Below are positions 1 to 10,254 of a stretch of 64,000 bases of DNA, piece by piece. The position numbers and the translations under genes were made by a program. The notes below the pieces were generated by a model. That model was not told the DNA's origin, ran no database searches, and was given only the letters and a program-made list of their open reading frames with translations. Origin of the DNA: Brachycybe producta (lineage: Eukaryota; Arthropoda; Diplopoda; Playtdesmida; Andrognathidae); assembly GCA_036925085.1 (NCBI GenBank), contig JAUPFP010000009.1, positions 3,616,461 through 3,680,460 on the forward strand. The letters run 5' to 3'. Within the stretch, counting starts at the first letter, position 1; every line of letters starts with the position of its first letter.

Positions 1-400
1 TAATGCTCGTAAAAATACCTAAAAATAATTTTAAAAAACCACAAATAAACCACAGTGAAAACAACACATTGGCGCACGTGCTGATTTTTTTCTGTTTTTT
101 TTTTAACATTTTTATGTATTGTTACGAGCATTTGAATGGATATTTTAAAATAAACTTTTTATGTCAGTTTGAAAATAACACGACTTTAAGCAGACGATAT
201 TTTTTAAATTTTTTTTTCTTAAAAAATAGTTTTATTTTGAAAGATTACCAACATTGAAATACGCTGAAGTGATTGAGCTACCCGTCTAGTTTTTAAAAAC
301 ACTTTCTAGGGTTTTTTAGCCTCCTGAAAAACAGAATAATCAAACCGAGTTCTAAAATCAGCTGTTCATAAACCATTTTATAAACAGTTTTCACCAAGAG
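1..400. repeat. Interspersed repeat fragments at window edge
   Basis: Bases 1-110 resemble the inside of the foldbacks near 6060-6170 and 54550-54680 (shared GCACGTGCTGATTTTTT-like segment). Bases 120-400 resemble 4060-4320 closely (shared TTTTTATGTCAGTTTGAAAA and CAGACGATATTTTTT). No coding signal is visible. The left edge is cut by the window. Confidence 0.6.
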
Positions 401-476
401 GGTCTTCGCCATTGAAGAAAATCAATCATGTACGAGATTCACTAAGATTTACAAAGATTCACCCAGATTCACAGCA

Positions 477-606
477 GATCGTACGTATGGAAAGCCATTT
501 TACTCTTTTATCCGCGTTTTACTGGATTCTCAGAATAGAATTAAAATCTGAAAATCCAATAAAACGCGGATAACAAACTAAAATGGCTTGCCATGCCGTA
601 CGAGAT
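477..606. mobile_element. Foldback MITE, CGTACG..GGCTTGCCAT type
   Basis: About 50-bp arms face each other across a short centre; both carry TATCCGCGTTTTA and GGC(T)TGCCAT-like motifs and end in the GTACGAGATT motif. A second copy lies at 10133-10254 just upstream of SNRNP48. No open frame is present. Confidence 0.65.
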
Positions 607-635
607 TCCCCCCCCCCTGGTTTTCGCTGTCATTT

Positions 636-829
636 ACAGGCAATTGTGCCCAGCAATAGAATTTTTTTTGCTCCGCCCTTTTATGAACATCATCAATTTC
701 TAATTGGTTTGTTACTTGGTCTACTGTCACATGCTCCGTCCTTTTCAATTTCTAATCGGTTTGTTACTTGGTCTGACGTCATAAAAGGGCGGAGCAAAAG
801 AAATTCTAATGCTGGGCAAAATTGCCTGT
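636..829. mobile_element. MITE family A, copy 1
   Basis: The element starts ACAGGCAATTGTGCCCAGCA and ends with the inverted form ending GCCTGT. Inside are the family hallmarks CTCCGCCCTTTTATGA and TTTCTAATTGGTTTGTTA. No clear target duplication was found for this copy. It ends 76 bp before the tRNA-Thr gene. Confidence 0.8.
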
Positions 830-905
830 CTTTGTATGACGTTTCGTAATGAAAGTTGTGGTGATAGTCCTCTACATCGATTATAGAAGAGGTGGAAGAC
901 GTCTT

Positions 906-979
906 GGCGCTGTGGCTTAGTTGGTTAAAGCGCCTGTCTAGTAAACAGGAGATCCTGAGTTCGAATCTCAGCAGTGCCT
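906..979 (+). tRNA. tRNA-Thr (anticodon AGU)
   Basis: A full cloverleaf can be drawn by eye. The acceptor stem is GGCGCTG (906-912) with CAGTGCC (972-978), and 979 is the discriminator base. The D region GGCTTAGTTGGTTAAAGC contains an A-box. The anticodon stem CCTGT/ACAGG closes the loop CTAGTAA with anticodon AGT. The T arm is CTGAG-TTCGAAT-CTCAG with a B-box. There is no intron. A T-run follows within 10 bp. It lies on the plus strand upstream of the RNF217-like exons, possibly inside an intron of that gene. Confidence 0.95.
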
Positions 980-988
980 CGTTAGAAA

Positions 989-998
989 TTTTTTTTTT
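989..998 (+). terminator. Pol III oligo-T terminator of the tRNA gene
   Basis: An uninterrupted T run begins 10 bp after the tRNA discriminator base. RNA polymerase III stops at runs of four or more T on the non-template strand, so this fits as the tRNA-Thr terminator. Confidence 0.85.
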
Positions 999-1167
999 CT
1001 TTTTCTTAATTTTCAAAATATTTTGAATTGTTTCATAAGAAGGGTTGAGAAATACGCGAACAAAAGAATTGAGTTAAATTTGCGAGGGACGCGGAAAAAA
1101 TTGTTTTCAGAAGAGAAAAAAAAAATGTCAGAATTCGAGATTTTCAAATTTATTTGCAGCAAATACT

Positions 1168-1303
1168 AATTGTTATATTCATTTTAATTATGCTGATATT
1201 TAAGCAAATAATAATTTGCTTAAATTTAATTTTAATTTTAATTTAATTTAAGCAAATAATAATTTGCTTAAATATCAGCATAATTAAAATGAATATAACA
1301 ATT
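1168..1303. repeat. Near-perfect palindrome with about 62-bp arms
   Basis: The arm 1168-1229 (starting AATTGTTATATTCATTTTAA) is the reverse complement of 1242-1303, with differences only around the self-complementary AATAATTT block in each arm. The spacer is about 12 bp. It is AT-rich with no coding content and could be a recently arisen foldback. Confidence 0.9.
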
Positions 1304-1836
1304 AGTTTTTCATTTCGTTCTTGAAGTAAATTTGACTATAGCCTCACATACAGGCGGCATTTTATTTTATTGGCTTATATTTTATTTAGTTTAAGATTAT
1401 ACATTTATGTAAACATAAAAAACACGCTGACGAAGTGAAAAATATTTCACAATCTGAACAAAAAAAAAAAAGGAAAATTCCAAAATTTTAAAAACAAACT
1501 TGAAAAATAAGTAATTAATAAAAATGTAATCTTGGGGATGAAAATAATCATTTTCGGGAATTCGAGAAGAAAACCTTTTTGTTTTTATTAGTGAAGAGTT
1601 GGATTCTAATTGTGACTGCAAACAAGTTAATTATATGCAAATTAGTGTGGATAAAAAAATATCATGATTTCTTTTAATTTGTTTTAAATTAAAAGAAATC
1701 GGATTTTTTTTTATTTAAATCGTGATTTAAATCAAAGACATTTTACATTAACAATTTAAAATTTAAATATATACATTATTATATTTTACATACCATAATA
1801 CAAAACAATATAAAACAATGTTTCAAGATTATTAAC

Positions 1837-1948
1837 TTAAGTTTATTAAATTAAGTTTATTAAATTAAGTTTATTAAATTAAGTTTATTAAATTAAGTTT
1901 ATTAAATTAAGTTTATTAAATTAAGTTTATTAAATTAAGTTTATTAAC
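1837..1948. repeat. 14-bp minisatellite
   Basis: About eight copies of a unit reading AAGTTTATTAAATT are arranged head-to-tail with almost no divergence, inside otherwise AT-rich DNA. Confidence 0.9.
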
Positions 1949-2129
1949 TTTATAATTAGAAATTATTTATTTAAATTTTTCTAAAAAAAAAATGGCAGTC
2001 ATTTTCAAATTTAGTTTTAGTTAATAATAAATAATCAAGTCTCAATTTTTTCCTAATTTTTTTTTAAAACTAATAAATTATTTTTTTTAAAAAAAAGTAA
2101 AAAAATAAATAAACAAAATTCTAATTTAT

Positions 2130-2510
2130 TTTTATTTTTATTAGAGGTGGGACCAATCCTAAATTTTCTTGAATCCGAATCCTAAAAGATTCTCGAATCC
2201 TTCGTATAAGAATCCTATATTATTCATTAAGAAGATACAAATAAATGAATAATGTACATAAATGATCCGGATACCACCGAAACCGGTAATCACCGGTTTT
2301 CTTTTATTAGTGAATGCTTCCATTGGACGTCAATGGAGTTAAAATTAATTTTACCGAAGTTTTTAACAGGTTTTTTAAAGTTAGAATTCTAAAGACGAAA
2401 AAAGCGCGTAGATTCGAGTTATCGAATCTCGAATATTTTTTCAAGGTTCGAGGGATTCGAGGATTCGAATGTCCACTATTGAAGGAGATAAAATGTCCTA
2501 ATTTTCCAGC
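2130..2510. repeat. Diverged interspersed repeat (GAATCCTAAATTTTCT type)
   Basis: This segment carries GAATCC/GATTCG-rich sequence. The phrase CCTAAATTTTCTTGAATCCG recurs near 23056 and, shorter, near 41020. It lies just upstream of the first visible RNF217-like exon and contains no coding frame that I can support. Confidence 0.5.
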
Positions 2511-2586
2511 CCTCTTCTTCTTCTTCTTCATTATGAACGTTTTTTTTTAATTTTAAATTAATTTTTGAAATATTTTAATTTTCTAG

Positions 2587-2788
2587 GTTTACATTCAGCG
2601 TACTACAGGATGCGATCACATGCATTGTACTCGATGCAAAACAGATTTTTGCTATCGTTGTGGCGATCGATTGCGTAAATTGAGATTCTTTGGAGACCAT
2701 TACAGTAAATTGAGCATATTTGGCTGCAAATATCGCTACAAGGCTGATAAACCATTACAGAGGAAGCTTATAAGGGGTGCTGTTTTTG
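2587..2788 (+). CDS. RNF217: RNF217-like exon: RING2/Rcat
   Basis: The acceptor is TTTTCTAG just before 2587 and the donor GTAAGT follows 2788. The exon enters in phase 0 and leaves in phase 1 after 67 codons. It encodes the catalytic Cys, the zinc-ligand pairs CTRC and CYRC, and the conserved IFGCKYRY stretch. An ATG at 2620 is internal to the domain and is not a start. Confidence 0.9.
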
Positions 2789-4758
2789 GTAAGTTGACCT
2801 GGAACCTAGCTGCCAAACCCGCTGCTTGTAGGTTATTAGTTGATCGGATGGAAATCACGTGACATTTAACATTTGTTTGTATCAAACAGGTTTTTTTTTT
2901 TTAATAACATGAAAATGGATTCACATTTTTTTTTGAGAACGACATTCATTTAAAACAAATAATTACTTAAGGTGGCTGAATAGATATTTATTTTGTTTTT
3001 GTTCCTTCAGGTGGCGCCACTGCAGTGGCTGTTATGTTCTATAGGCATTTAGAAATCGGGAAGATTTGCGCGGTGCATTAGTCTAATGCGACGCGCAAAT
3101 CTGTGCAATATTGCGCCATCTGTGAAAATCTGCTACTGCATATTGGGATCCGGTTCGTCAAGATCGACGAACTGATCAGAACCGGTTTCCGAAAAAATCG
3201 CGAACCGATTAACCCGGTTCCGACCACAGGCAAGTAAAGACAGTAAGATACAGTCTTTGGCTCCGCCCTTTTTATAACGACCGGCAACTTCTAATTGGTT
3301 TGTTATGTGGTTCGACGTTGAAAAGGGCGGAGCATGTGACGTCAGACTACATAACCAACCATTTAGAAGTTGCGTTCGTCATAAAAAGGACGGAGCCAAC
3401 TTGTGTTCTTCCCGATTTCTGAATGAATGTGTTATGTTCTATAGGAGGGTCATTTTCTCTCCGCACTTGAGGTTTTGAGAAAATTTATGTTTTTCAAGCG
3501 AACGTTTTTCAGGAAAAAAATTCAAAGTGTTTTAGAAACTAGAATAGTTGGTGATAACGCTAAAAGTTTTTTTCAATGATGATATCTTTTAAAATAAACT
3601 TTTTATGACAGTTTGAAAATGGCGAAAATAGTTTTTCATGAAATTTTCAATCGAAAAACCAAAAAAAAAACTGATATAAAATGTTTATTTTTTAGATATT
3701 GCCACGAAAAAACGTTTAGCATAATCTTTTACCATTCTAGTTTTGAAAAAAATTTTGAATTGTATTTGTAATGTTGTTGATAAAAAACATTCGATTGACG
3801 TTTTTTTTTTTTTGCATCAGAATTTTCCAAAAAAAAACTGCAGTGGCGCCGTCCTGTGGGACATAAGCAAAATAATTATCTATTCAGCCATTGTTAAGTT
3901 TCAAAATGATATTAGAAATGCATTCAAACGTTGCTACAAAAAGCGATGGTTTTAAAGTGTAATTGACTCTTTAACGCTTGGTTATTCTGTCTTTTCAGGA
4001 TCAAAATGAAGAGAAACCTTGCAAAGGTTTTAAAAACTAGAAGGGTAGTTGAATCACTTAAGGGTAATTTCACGTTGATATCTTTTAAAATAAACTTTTT
4101 ATGTCAGTTTGAAAATAACACAACTTTAAGCAGACGATATTTTTTCAATTTTTTTTCTTAAAAAATAGTTTTATTTCGAAAGATATCAACATGAAAATAC
4201 TGATTAAATTGATTGAGTTACTCTTCTAGTTTCTAAAAACACTTTCTAGTTTCTTTTAATTGTGCTCTTCTGAAAGACATGAACAATCAAGAGTTTGAAA
4301 ATCAGCTGTTCGTAAAACGCCATCTTAATGATATTCCATGTTGGATAGCCCCTCTCGTATTATCTATATGGTTGCTAATGCTCTCTATGGAATTCTGCTT
4401 CAATAATTTACTATTGCAAATATAGCTCATGTCATCCTTGCTCTTAATGTAAGTTTACTAATGTATATATTTGTATATTATTTTTTTTTTAAAAAAAATA
4501 GGTGGGAAACTGATGGTGGCTCCTATTTTGGCATCCCTTGGAGCCTGTGCTGGAGCCATTGCGTTAGGGTTTGGTATATTTATTCTTCCGGTTTATGGAG
4601 GAGTTCGACTTTATCAGAAATTTGGTATAAAACATCCAAAATTTCATCCGAGATTCGCGATGCCCCAACCTATGTTTCAGTTCCCCAATGAAATGCCAAT
4701 GAGGGCCGCCAATGTGCATCGCCCCCTTCAACCCAGGCCTCCACACTGGGCCACTTGA
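2587..4758 (+). CDS. RNF217: RNF217-like RBR E3 ubiquitin ligase, C-terminal part (two exons)
   Basis: RBR ligases pass ubiquitin from an E2 to a catalytic cysteine in RING2 and then to a substrate; RNF217-type members are membrane-anchored near the C terminus. Two exons are visible, 2587-2788 and 4502-4758. They join in phase 1 (G + GT) to give 152 residues. The first has a RING2 (Rcat) core with TTGCDHMHC, TRC and FCYRC, in which the Cys of GCDH (codon 2611-2613) aligns with the family catalytic cysteine. Then comes a KLSIFGCKYRY segment and RGAVFGGK at the splice. The second exon gives a hydrophobic helix (about residues 72-98) and a short Pro/Met/Arg-rich tail ending PPHWAT. RING1 and IBR are not in the window, so the gene continues to the left. 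The order RING2, GCKYRY and a GG(K)-led membrane helix fits RNF217 better than RNF19. The symbol is a homology call. Confidence 0.88.
2966..3898. mobile_element. TIR element, TTAAGGTGGCTGAATAG type
   Basis: The left end TTAAGGTGGCTGAATAGATA continues to GGCGCCACTGCAGTGGC. It is mirrored at about 3836-3898 by GCAGTGGCGCC and TCTATTCAGCCATTGTTAA. A related left end is at 13172 inside an SNRNP48 intron. The interior is AT-rich with GTTTTAGAAACTAGAA-type repeats. A family A copy is inserted in it. Confidence 0.75.
3041..3430. mobile_element. MITE family A, copy 2 (long form, nested)
   Basis: The element runs from ATAGGCATTTAGAAATCGGG to CCCGATTTCTGAATGAATGT. It is flanked on both sides by GTTATGTTCT (3031-3040 and 3431-3440), the target duplication. 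Inside are a family C segment (about 3100-3225) and a second ACAGGC end at 3226, so it is composite. Confidence 0.8.
4030..4310. repeat. Interspersed repeat (TTCTAGTTTCTAAAAACAC type)
   Basis: The sequence is closely similar to 120-400, with further relatives at 3500-3960, 57790-58440 and 58975-59165. The shared phrase is TTTTAAAATAAACTTTTTAT, followed by a TCTAGTTTCTAAAAACACTT end. It lies in the RNF217-like intron. Confidence 0.6.
4502..4758 (+). CDS. RNF217: RNF217-like terminal exon: transmembrane helix and tail
   Basis: The exon enters in phase 1 and ends at TGA 4756-4758. It codes for GGKLMVAP, a Gly/Ala-rich helix of about 25 residues, the GVRLYQKFG juxtamembrane stretch, and a tail rich in Pro, Met and His. 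Family members place a membrane segment at this position. A clear poly(A) signal was not found close by; AATAAA occurs only near 5355. Confidence 0.88.
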
Positions 4759-4800
4759 ATTATTTCACATACTACCCCCCTTTTTTTGATGCGTTTCACA

Positions 4801-5046
4801 CGAGCTACTTTTGGTGGTCGTGGATCGACTGCGAAATGCAGTCGGCCTGTCGGCGGAAGCGACCACTTGAGGCGACTTGTCGCCAAAACCGACCACTCGA
4901 GTCGATTTGTCGCGAAAACGGACCATTCGAGTCGACTTGCTGGCTTGTCGCTAAAACTAACCACTCGAGTCGACTCGAGTGGTCGGTTTTAGCAACAAGC
5001 CGACTATATTTTGTAGTCAAACTTGACCACCAAAAGTGGTTCGTTT
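4801..5046. mobile_element. Foldback element, CTACTTTTGGTGGTC ends
   Basis: The arms begin CGAGCTACTTTTGGTGGTCG and end GACCACCAAAAGTGGTTCG. The interior has several GACCACTCGAGTCGACTTG-like modules in both orientations, with a CTCGAGTCGACTCGAG palindrome near 4965. The modules produce open frames on both strands that are not genes. Confidence 0.75.
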
Positions 5047-5404
5047 GAAAAGCGGTCCTACTCTGTGTGTATGACGTCTCAAACTTGGTCAAGAAATGTG
5101 TTTTTTGTTGTTGTTATTGTTAATTAAAAATGTGCCTTTGATCGTGAAACTGAAAACTTGCCAAAAAACCAAAAAAGAAGGAACCATTTCTTGACCTAAA
5201 ACTTGTAATTTTATCTTTTTCAAAGTCATTCAAAGGCTCAAATGTTAAAACAACAAAAAAAAAACGGTAATTTAAGACGCTTTTATTATTAGTAAATTCG
5301 TTCAAAATATTTCACGTAATGGACTTAACATTTTCCTCGAAGAAAACTTTTAATAATAAAAAACAAATTCAAAGTTTGCTTAGAAAGTAGAACAGTATAT
5401 TTGC

Positions 5405-5645
5405 GTCAAGGTTAGTAGAGTGAGCAGGTTGGCTCGTAACCAAGGAGTTTTTCTCCCACGCAAGCAAGCAAGCCGTTGCTTGAAATAAGAATGTACTAAT
5501 GAGTAATGACGTAGACAAAATAGCGGGTGATATGGGATCATATGTTGAGAGATACATGGCTACGTCAAAGTGCATCCTTATTCCATAGCAACGGCTTTGG
5601 GGTGTGGAAGTGTTACGAGCCAACCTTCTCACTCTACTAACCTTG
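5405..5645. mobile_element. TIR element, CAAGGTTAGTAGAGTGAG ends
   Basis: Terminal arms of about 30 bp (CAAGGTTAGTAGAGTGAG... and its complement ending CTCACTCTACTAACCTTG) enclose about 180 bp with a smaller CCGTTGCT inverted pair. There is no credible coding. Confidence 0.75.
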
Positions 5646-5646
5646 T

Positions 5647-6680
5647 ATTTGTGTCGCCCTTAGAAGAAGCGTTGTGACGTCATAGGGATTGACAAAACAT
5701 TGTCATTTTTGTGTGATAACTTATACGTAAATATAAAAAAACTACGGTTTTTGGAACTACAGGAGTGTATTTTGTTTTTATTTTGTTGAAAAGTACATTA
5801 TTTATATTTAAGGTTAATTTTAAAAATACACAGTCGCGACGGCAATATGTTTATTTTTCATATTTAATGTTGTCCAATATTAAGTTTTCAAAGTGCAATG
5901 TGCACCTTTAATATATGCTGATCGAGTGATAGAATGACAAAAAATTGGTAAGTGCGGTTCTATTTTTAAAAACTATTTCAAAATCGCGAATTTCTAACTC
6001 TTATGTTAAACTCCATTGAGTACGTTCTCGTAAGCAAAAAAAACATCCATTAAAATGATCGTAAAAAGTAATTTTTAAAAAAACCAGAAGAAAATCAGCA
6101 CGTGCGCCAATGTGTTGGCTTCATTGTGGTTTAATTGTGGTTTTTTAAAATTATTTTTAGTATTTTTATGAGCATTTTAATGGATGTTTTTTGCTTATTT
6201 GGGCTTACTCAATGAAGTTTAACATAAGAGTTAGAAATTCGCGATTTTGAAATAGTTTTTAAAAATAGAACCGCACTTACCAATTTTTTGTCATTCTATC
6301 ATTCGATGAGCATATATTTAAGGTGCACATTGCACTTTGAACCATCAAAATTGGACAACTTTAAATATGAAAAATAAATATATTGCCGCCACGACTGTGT
6401 GTATTTTAAAAATTAACATTTTTTCTTTAACATCTATGGGCTCAATAGAAAAACAATGCTAGCGCTTTTTGTGGAGATTTCTCGAAGTAATTTTGTGATG
6501 TAGCCTCTTAAATAAAAAGCCTGTAAAAAGTGGGTAATCACAGAAGGATGCAAGAACCCTTTTCGTTTTAAATTGATGAAAATATCTATTATCCCTTTTT
6601 TATCAGACAAAAATGAAGCAATCCTAAATTTGTTAATCCCTCTGACGTCACAAGCTTCAGCTAAGGGCGACGCAAGTATA
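5647..6680. mobile_element. Family I TIR element, interrupted by a second foldback
   Basis: The outer ends GTCGCCCTTAGAAGAAGC and GCTAAGGGCGAC, with GTTGTGACGTCA and TGACGTCACAAGCTTC just inside, frame the element. A second foldback (5814-6427) lies between them. An uninterrupted copy is at 56125-56262, and another copy at 37972-38393 is interrupted by a hAT-type MITE. Confidence 0.75.
5814..6427. mobile_element. Long foldback, ACACAGTCGCGACGGCAATA type
   Basis: About 300-bp arms. The left arm starts TTTTAAAAATACACAGTCGC and includes CCAATTTTTTGTCATTCTAT in complement; the right arm mirrors it to 6427. The arm centres contain GTTAAACTCCATTGAG and CTCAATGAAGTTTAAC. A second full copy is at 54373-54905 and a fragment lies at the window start. 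Confidence 0.8.
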
Positions 6681-7022
6681 GGTGATTTGAGTTGAGGTTT
6701 TCATGACGCCATATTAAAAAAATAATCTTCCTTTAAGATATCATGAAAATGGTTTGAGCAAATTGAGTTACTTTTCTAGTTTTTAACAAACTTTGAAGTT
6801 GATTTTAATTTCATTTATAAAGAAAAAATGTTACACTAAGTATTGAATATATTCATAAGGTGTACAGTGCTTTTATATCACTCTGTATTTATTTGCATAC
6901 ATTTTGCGCCCTCTATTGACTTTAATTCAAATTAAAATGGTCACATTTTTCTGCTGTAGAAAAATGCAAAAGGGGATTGTCAACTTGTCATCCAGAGATT
7001 CCAGACTCGTGCGTAACGATTA
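6681..7022. other. No gene seen; repeat remnant
   Basis: AT-rich, with a TTCTAGTTTTTAACAAACTT remnant near 6775 of the repeat found at 4030-4310. No exon-like frame or RNA gene is visible. Confidence 0.5.
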
Positions 7023-8012
7023 GGTTGAGCGTCCACTGGGTCGTTGAAGCGGCACGGCACGGCACCGCTTTTGAAAAAGTCTGAAACTTCTTGAAGTCGG
7101 AGTTTTGTCGCGCTTCCGCTCTAATGGATTAAAATTACAATTAGTACTCTGCTAGCAGCCAGATAGGCCTGTGGCAAAAATCTCCCTAATTTTTTTAGAG
7201 TGGTCATCCCTGCCCATGTATAGTGCTTTATGAATATCACTGGACTGTGGTTTAGGACAATCACCACGTGTAATTTTTCCCAAACAATTTCAAACTTAAC
7301 TCAGCCCTGCAATGTGCCAAATTATGCCCTTGTAGCACCGACAGCATCTCAGTGACACTATTGCCGCATTCACACTAGGCTGGTTTACAAGCTGCTGGTT
7401 GCTGCTGGCTGGTTGTAGCCAGCTAGCAGCATAGTCTGAACTGCTACCAGCAGCTGCTTTCACCAGCGGGCTAGTGAAGTTGGACCTGTCCAACTTTAGC
7501 AGCTACCAGCTGGTCATGTGACTCCCTTCCTGCTGCTGCCATCTAGTGTGAACTTTTTGTTGCTAGTAGTGGCACTAGTGGTAGTTGAAACTCCACTGCT
7601 TGGGTTGGTTGGTGTTAGAGTTTGTGTTTTTGCAAGACGGTGATTGGATGACTTGCACTGCTAATACCAGCAGTGACTGGACAAACGTGAACCCAAAGCA
7701 GCTGCTGCTTGCTGTTGCTGCTAATAGCCAGCAGCAACCAGTGGTTTGTAAACCAGCCTAGTGTGACTGTCGCTTATCTCTAAATATGTGCATGCCACAA
7801 ACAAACCTAGCTGCCTTCATGCTGAACCATAGGGGAGTGTAAAGGAATTTATCGGTTCGTTCCATAATCTACCACATGAGTTATTATTATCAACAGATTA
7901 GCAGTGAAGACAACAACCGCGTCGCGTTCATAGTGGCCGGACCTCTACTTAAAAACTACGTGCGGTGTCGTGTCCCGTCACCGTCGCACCGACCTAGTGG
8001 ACGCTTAAGCGG
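7023..8012. mobile_element. TIR element, GAGCGTCCACTGGGTCG ends, with nested foldback
   Basis: The left end is GAGCGTCCACTGGGTCGTTG followed by GGCACGGCACGGCACCGC. The right end is the complement, ACCGACCTAGTGGACGCTT near 7990-8012. A separate foldback occupies 7368-7775, showing sequential insertion. Confidence 0.7.
7368..7775. mobile_element. Foldback family F, copy 1 (CACACTAGGCTGGTTTACAA)
   Basis: The TIR is CACACTAGGCTGGTTTACAA. The interior is rich in CAGCAG/CTGCTG (GCTGCTGGTTGCTGCTGGCT). The copy at 29430-29850 is nearly identical over most of its length, which suggests recent activity. The GC content is well above the surroundings. Confidence 0.85.
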
Positions 8013-8109
8013 CGTGGCGACAAATGTTTCCAGACCTCAGAATCCACTGCAGCAGTGTCACCTATTTTCAGAATTTTTTTCATTTCAGAAAGTTTTGTTG
8101 AGCTCTAAA

Positions 8110-8829
8110 AAGACCTTAGGATGTGACCAATAGATTTCTATTAGAATTCATTCCAAATTATGCCACTAGATGGAGTTACGTGAATTCACGTATGTAGTTT
8201 TTTTAAAAAAAAGTTAGCTTATATTTGAAATGAAAGTCGATGTGTTTTCCAAAATAATTGAATAAATTAAGCAATTGATTGGTTTTTGTGACGATCTGTT
8301 CTGAAATATTTAGTGACAGTTTTAAAATGCCGATTTTTGGTTTTAGCTGTTATCGGCGTTTTAAAATTGTCATAAAACGAATTTTTAGGAACAGATCGTC
8401 ACAAAAAAAGGTTCACTCGCGTAATTTATTCATCAAGTTTTGAAAAGACAATTTAGTTTTGTTTAAAAAATGCTTTTAAAACCCTACATACTTTGTACGG
8501 GTAAATTTCACTGTACAATTCAATGGGCGTGGCCACGAAATAAGTAAATTAGTGCTGGGCAGAACTGCCTGTCTCATAGGGGTATGAGACAGGCAGTTCT
8601 GCCCAGCACTAACTTTTCGTTTGCCACGCCCTTTTATGAGCGTCATCAATTTCTAATTGGTTAGTTATTGGGTCTAATGTCACATGCCCCACCCTTTTCA
8701 ATTTCTAATTGGTTGATATTTGGTCTGACGCTCATAAAAAGGCGGGGCAAACGAAAAGTCCCTATGAAAACTGTCCCTATGAGCCCTATTTATAACTAAA
8801 AACCTATTAGTCACACCTTAAGGTCGGCT
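8110..8829. mobile_element. TIR element, ACCTTAAGGTGTGAC ends, with nested family A
   Basis: The left end CCTTAGGATGTGACCAATAG and the right end CTATTAGTCACACCTTAAGG are inverted. The interior holds GATGCCACTAGATGGAGTTACGTG-like sequence and two CGATCTGTTC segments facing each other. A related copy is at 12092-12560 in an SNRNP48 intron. A family A MITE sits at about 8587-8770. Confidence 0.7.
8587..8770. mobile_element. MITE family A, copy 3
   Basis: It begins ACAGGCAGTTCTGCCCAGCA and has GCCACGCCCTTTTATGAGCG and TTTCTAATTGGTTGATATTT inside; the right end is degraded. Its first 30 bp are mirrored immediately upstream at 8551-8580, making a hairpin. Confidence 0.7.
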
Positions 8830-9331
8830 TGCCAACCATTAAATATTAACTCTGACTAAACTTATGTCATCATCACAAAAAAAAAATGCGTAGGCGCACT
8901 GCCGCACGTGGTGAAAATCTAAAGAGCTGCGTTTTGATGACGTCAGGGGCATAGATTTAAATGAGGTGACGTCACGCTGTAGCCTTTTATATGAAATGAC
9001 ACCATCAAACAGAATTTTGATTGATGGCAAATTAATCACATTAAAGAAGAAACAAACAAAAAAAGCCAAATGTGATAAAATATTTATATTTTTTTTTTGT
9101 TTTCTATTTATTTTATTTTTTGTTTAATCAAAATTCGACTTATTTTTTATTTAAATGGCGGCTTTTATTTGTTCACTTTTTAATTTAATTTTCATTTAAA
9201 AAAGAAATCAGTGTTATTTATAGTAATTGAACAAGAAAAAAAAAGGTCTTATATTAAGGTATATATGTATACATTGTGTAATTCAATTGTTTCAGTTGAA
9301 TAGGAATAAATTTTAATGTAATCTCTAAAAA
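8830..9331. other. No gene seen
   Basis: AT-rich unique-looking sequence. Short open frames are present without splice or start context. Nothing supportable. Confidence 0.5.
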
Positions 9332-9334
9332 AAT

Positions 9335-9535
9335 TAACTAATGGTGGTAGTGCTCTTGTTACGATCATGCAGCTAATGCACTGCATACAGCATTTCAGAA
9401 AAAAAAATGACGTCACCACCATGACGACATTGCATTGTGGATACAAGGTGCCGGCTGTGACGTCATTTTTTTTTCGGTAATGCCTGTATGCAGTGCATTA
9501 GCTGCATCATCGTAACGAGAGCATAGTGTTAATTG
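9335..9535. mobile_element. Foldback MITE, CAGCTAATGCACTGCATACA arms
   Basis: About 65-bp arms include GTTACGATCATGCAGCTAAT and CTGCATACAG on the left, mirrored by CTGTATGCAGTGCATTAGCT on the right. Both arms carry an A/T run followed by GACGTCA. Confidence 0.8.
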
Positions 9536-9734
9536 TTGAAATGGAAATTTGCGTCAGACAAAATCAGCGACAAACGGATTCCGAAGAAATCTTTATAAAA
9601 AAAAAAAGGGTAACAAAATGATTAATTAATGTCAATCGCGTCATAGTTATCCTTTATTGGAAAGATCGGCTCAAACTGTGTATGAATATGCAACTTTTTG
9701 TTTAGCCGAAACGCCAAAATCGCGTTCGTTAGGC

Positions 9735-9898
9735 CTCGTTTTCATTGGGTTGAAAATTTGAACTTTTTGAAAATTTCAACGGGTGAAAAATAGAACGCAC
9801 GTGGTCTCCGCCCATTCACTATTATAGGCAAAGGCCACGTTTCTTCTATTTTTCACCCGTTCAAATTTTCACCCCAGTGGAAACAAGGCATAATTTGG
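9735..9898. mobile_element. MITE family P, copy 1 (AGGCCTTGTTTCCATTGG)
   Basis: The left end GCCTCGTTTTCATTGGGTTG and the right end CCAGTGGAAACAAGGC are inverted. Inner motifs AACTTTTTGAAAATTTCAAC and CACTATTATAGGC are shared with a second copy at 22614-22796 inside the PKI intron. Confidence 0.8.
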
Positions 9899-10132
9899 CG
9901 GGGAATTTTATGATTGGTTGAAGTGATGGCAGATAGCAAAAAAACCTTATTCACAGTGTTATTTAAGAGTGCTACATTGTGTTTTATTCAATGCCACATT
10001 TCTATATAAGGGAATTACATGTTTAATTAGGGGATATATATTTTATCAGCTGATAGAAGTACAAACATTTATTAGGGATAAAATAAGCATAAGAAATTGT
10101 GCGGTGTAATGAAAGGAGACGACATAGGAGTG

Positions 10133-10254
10133 AATCTCGTACGTTATGGCAAGCCGTTTTACTTTTTATCCACGTTATACTTATTTACAGTCTTCAATTC
10201 TATTCTGGATATCGATTAAAACGTGGATAAAAAGTAAAACGGCTTGCCATACAT
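10133..10254. mobile_element. Foldback MITE, second copy of the 477-606 element
   Basis: TACGTTATGGCAAGCCGTTT and AAACGGCTTGCCATAC face each other, with TATCCACGTTATAC-like inner arms. It lies 264 bp upstream of the SNRNP48 start codon and could supply or disturb promoter sequence. Confidence 0.75.

Larger units (their letters stand above)
2789..4501 (+). other. RNF217-like intron with transposon insertions
   Basis: GT-AG intron of 1713 bp. It holds a 930-bp inverted-repeat element (2966-3898), itself interrupted by a family A MITE (3041-3430), and a further repeat fragment at about 4030-4310. The 3' end is a T-run, an A-run and TAG. The A-run just before AG makes this a slightly unusual acceptor, but the reading frame across the junction is conserved. 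Confidence 0.8.
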
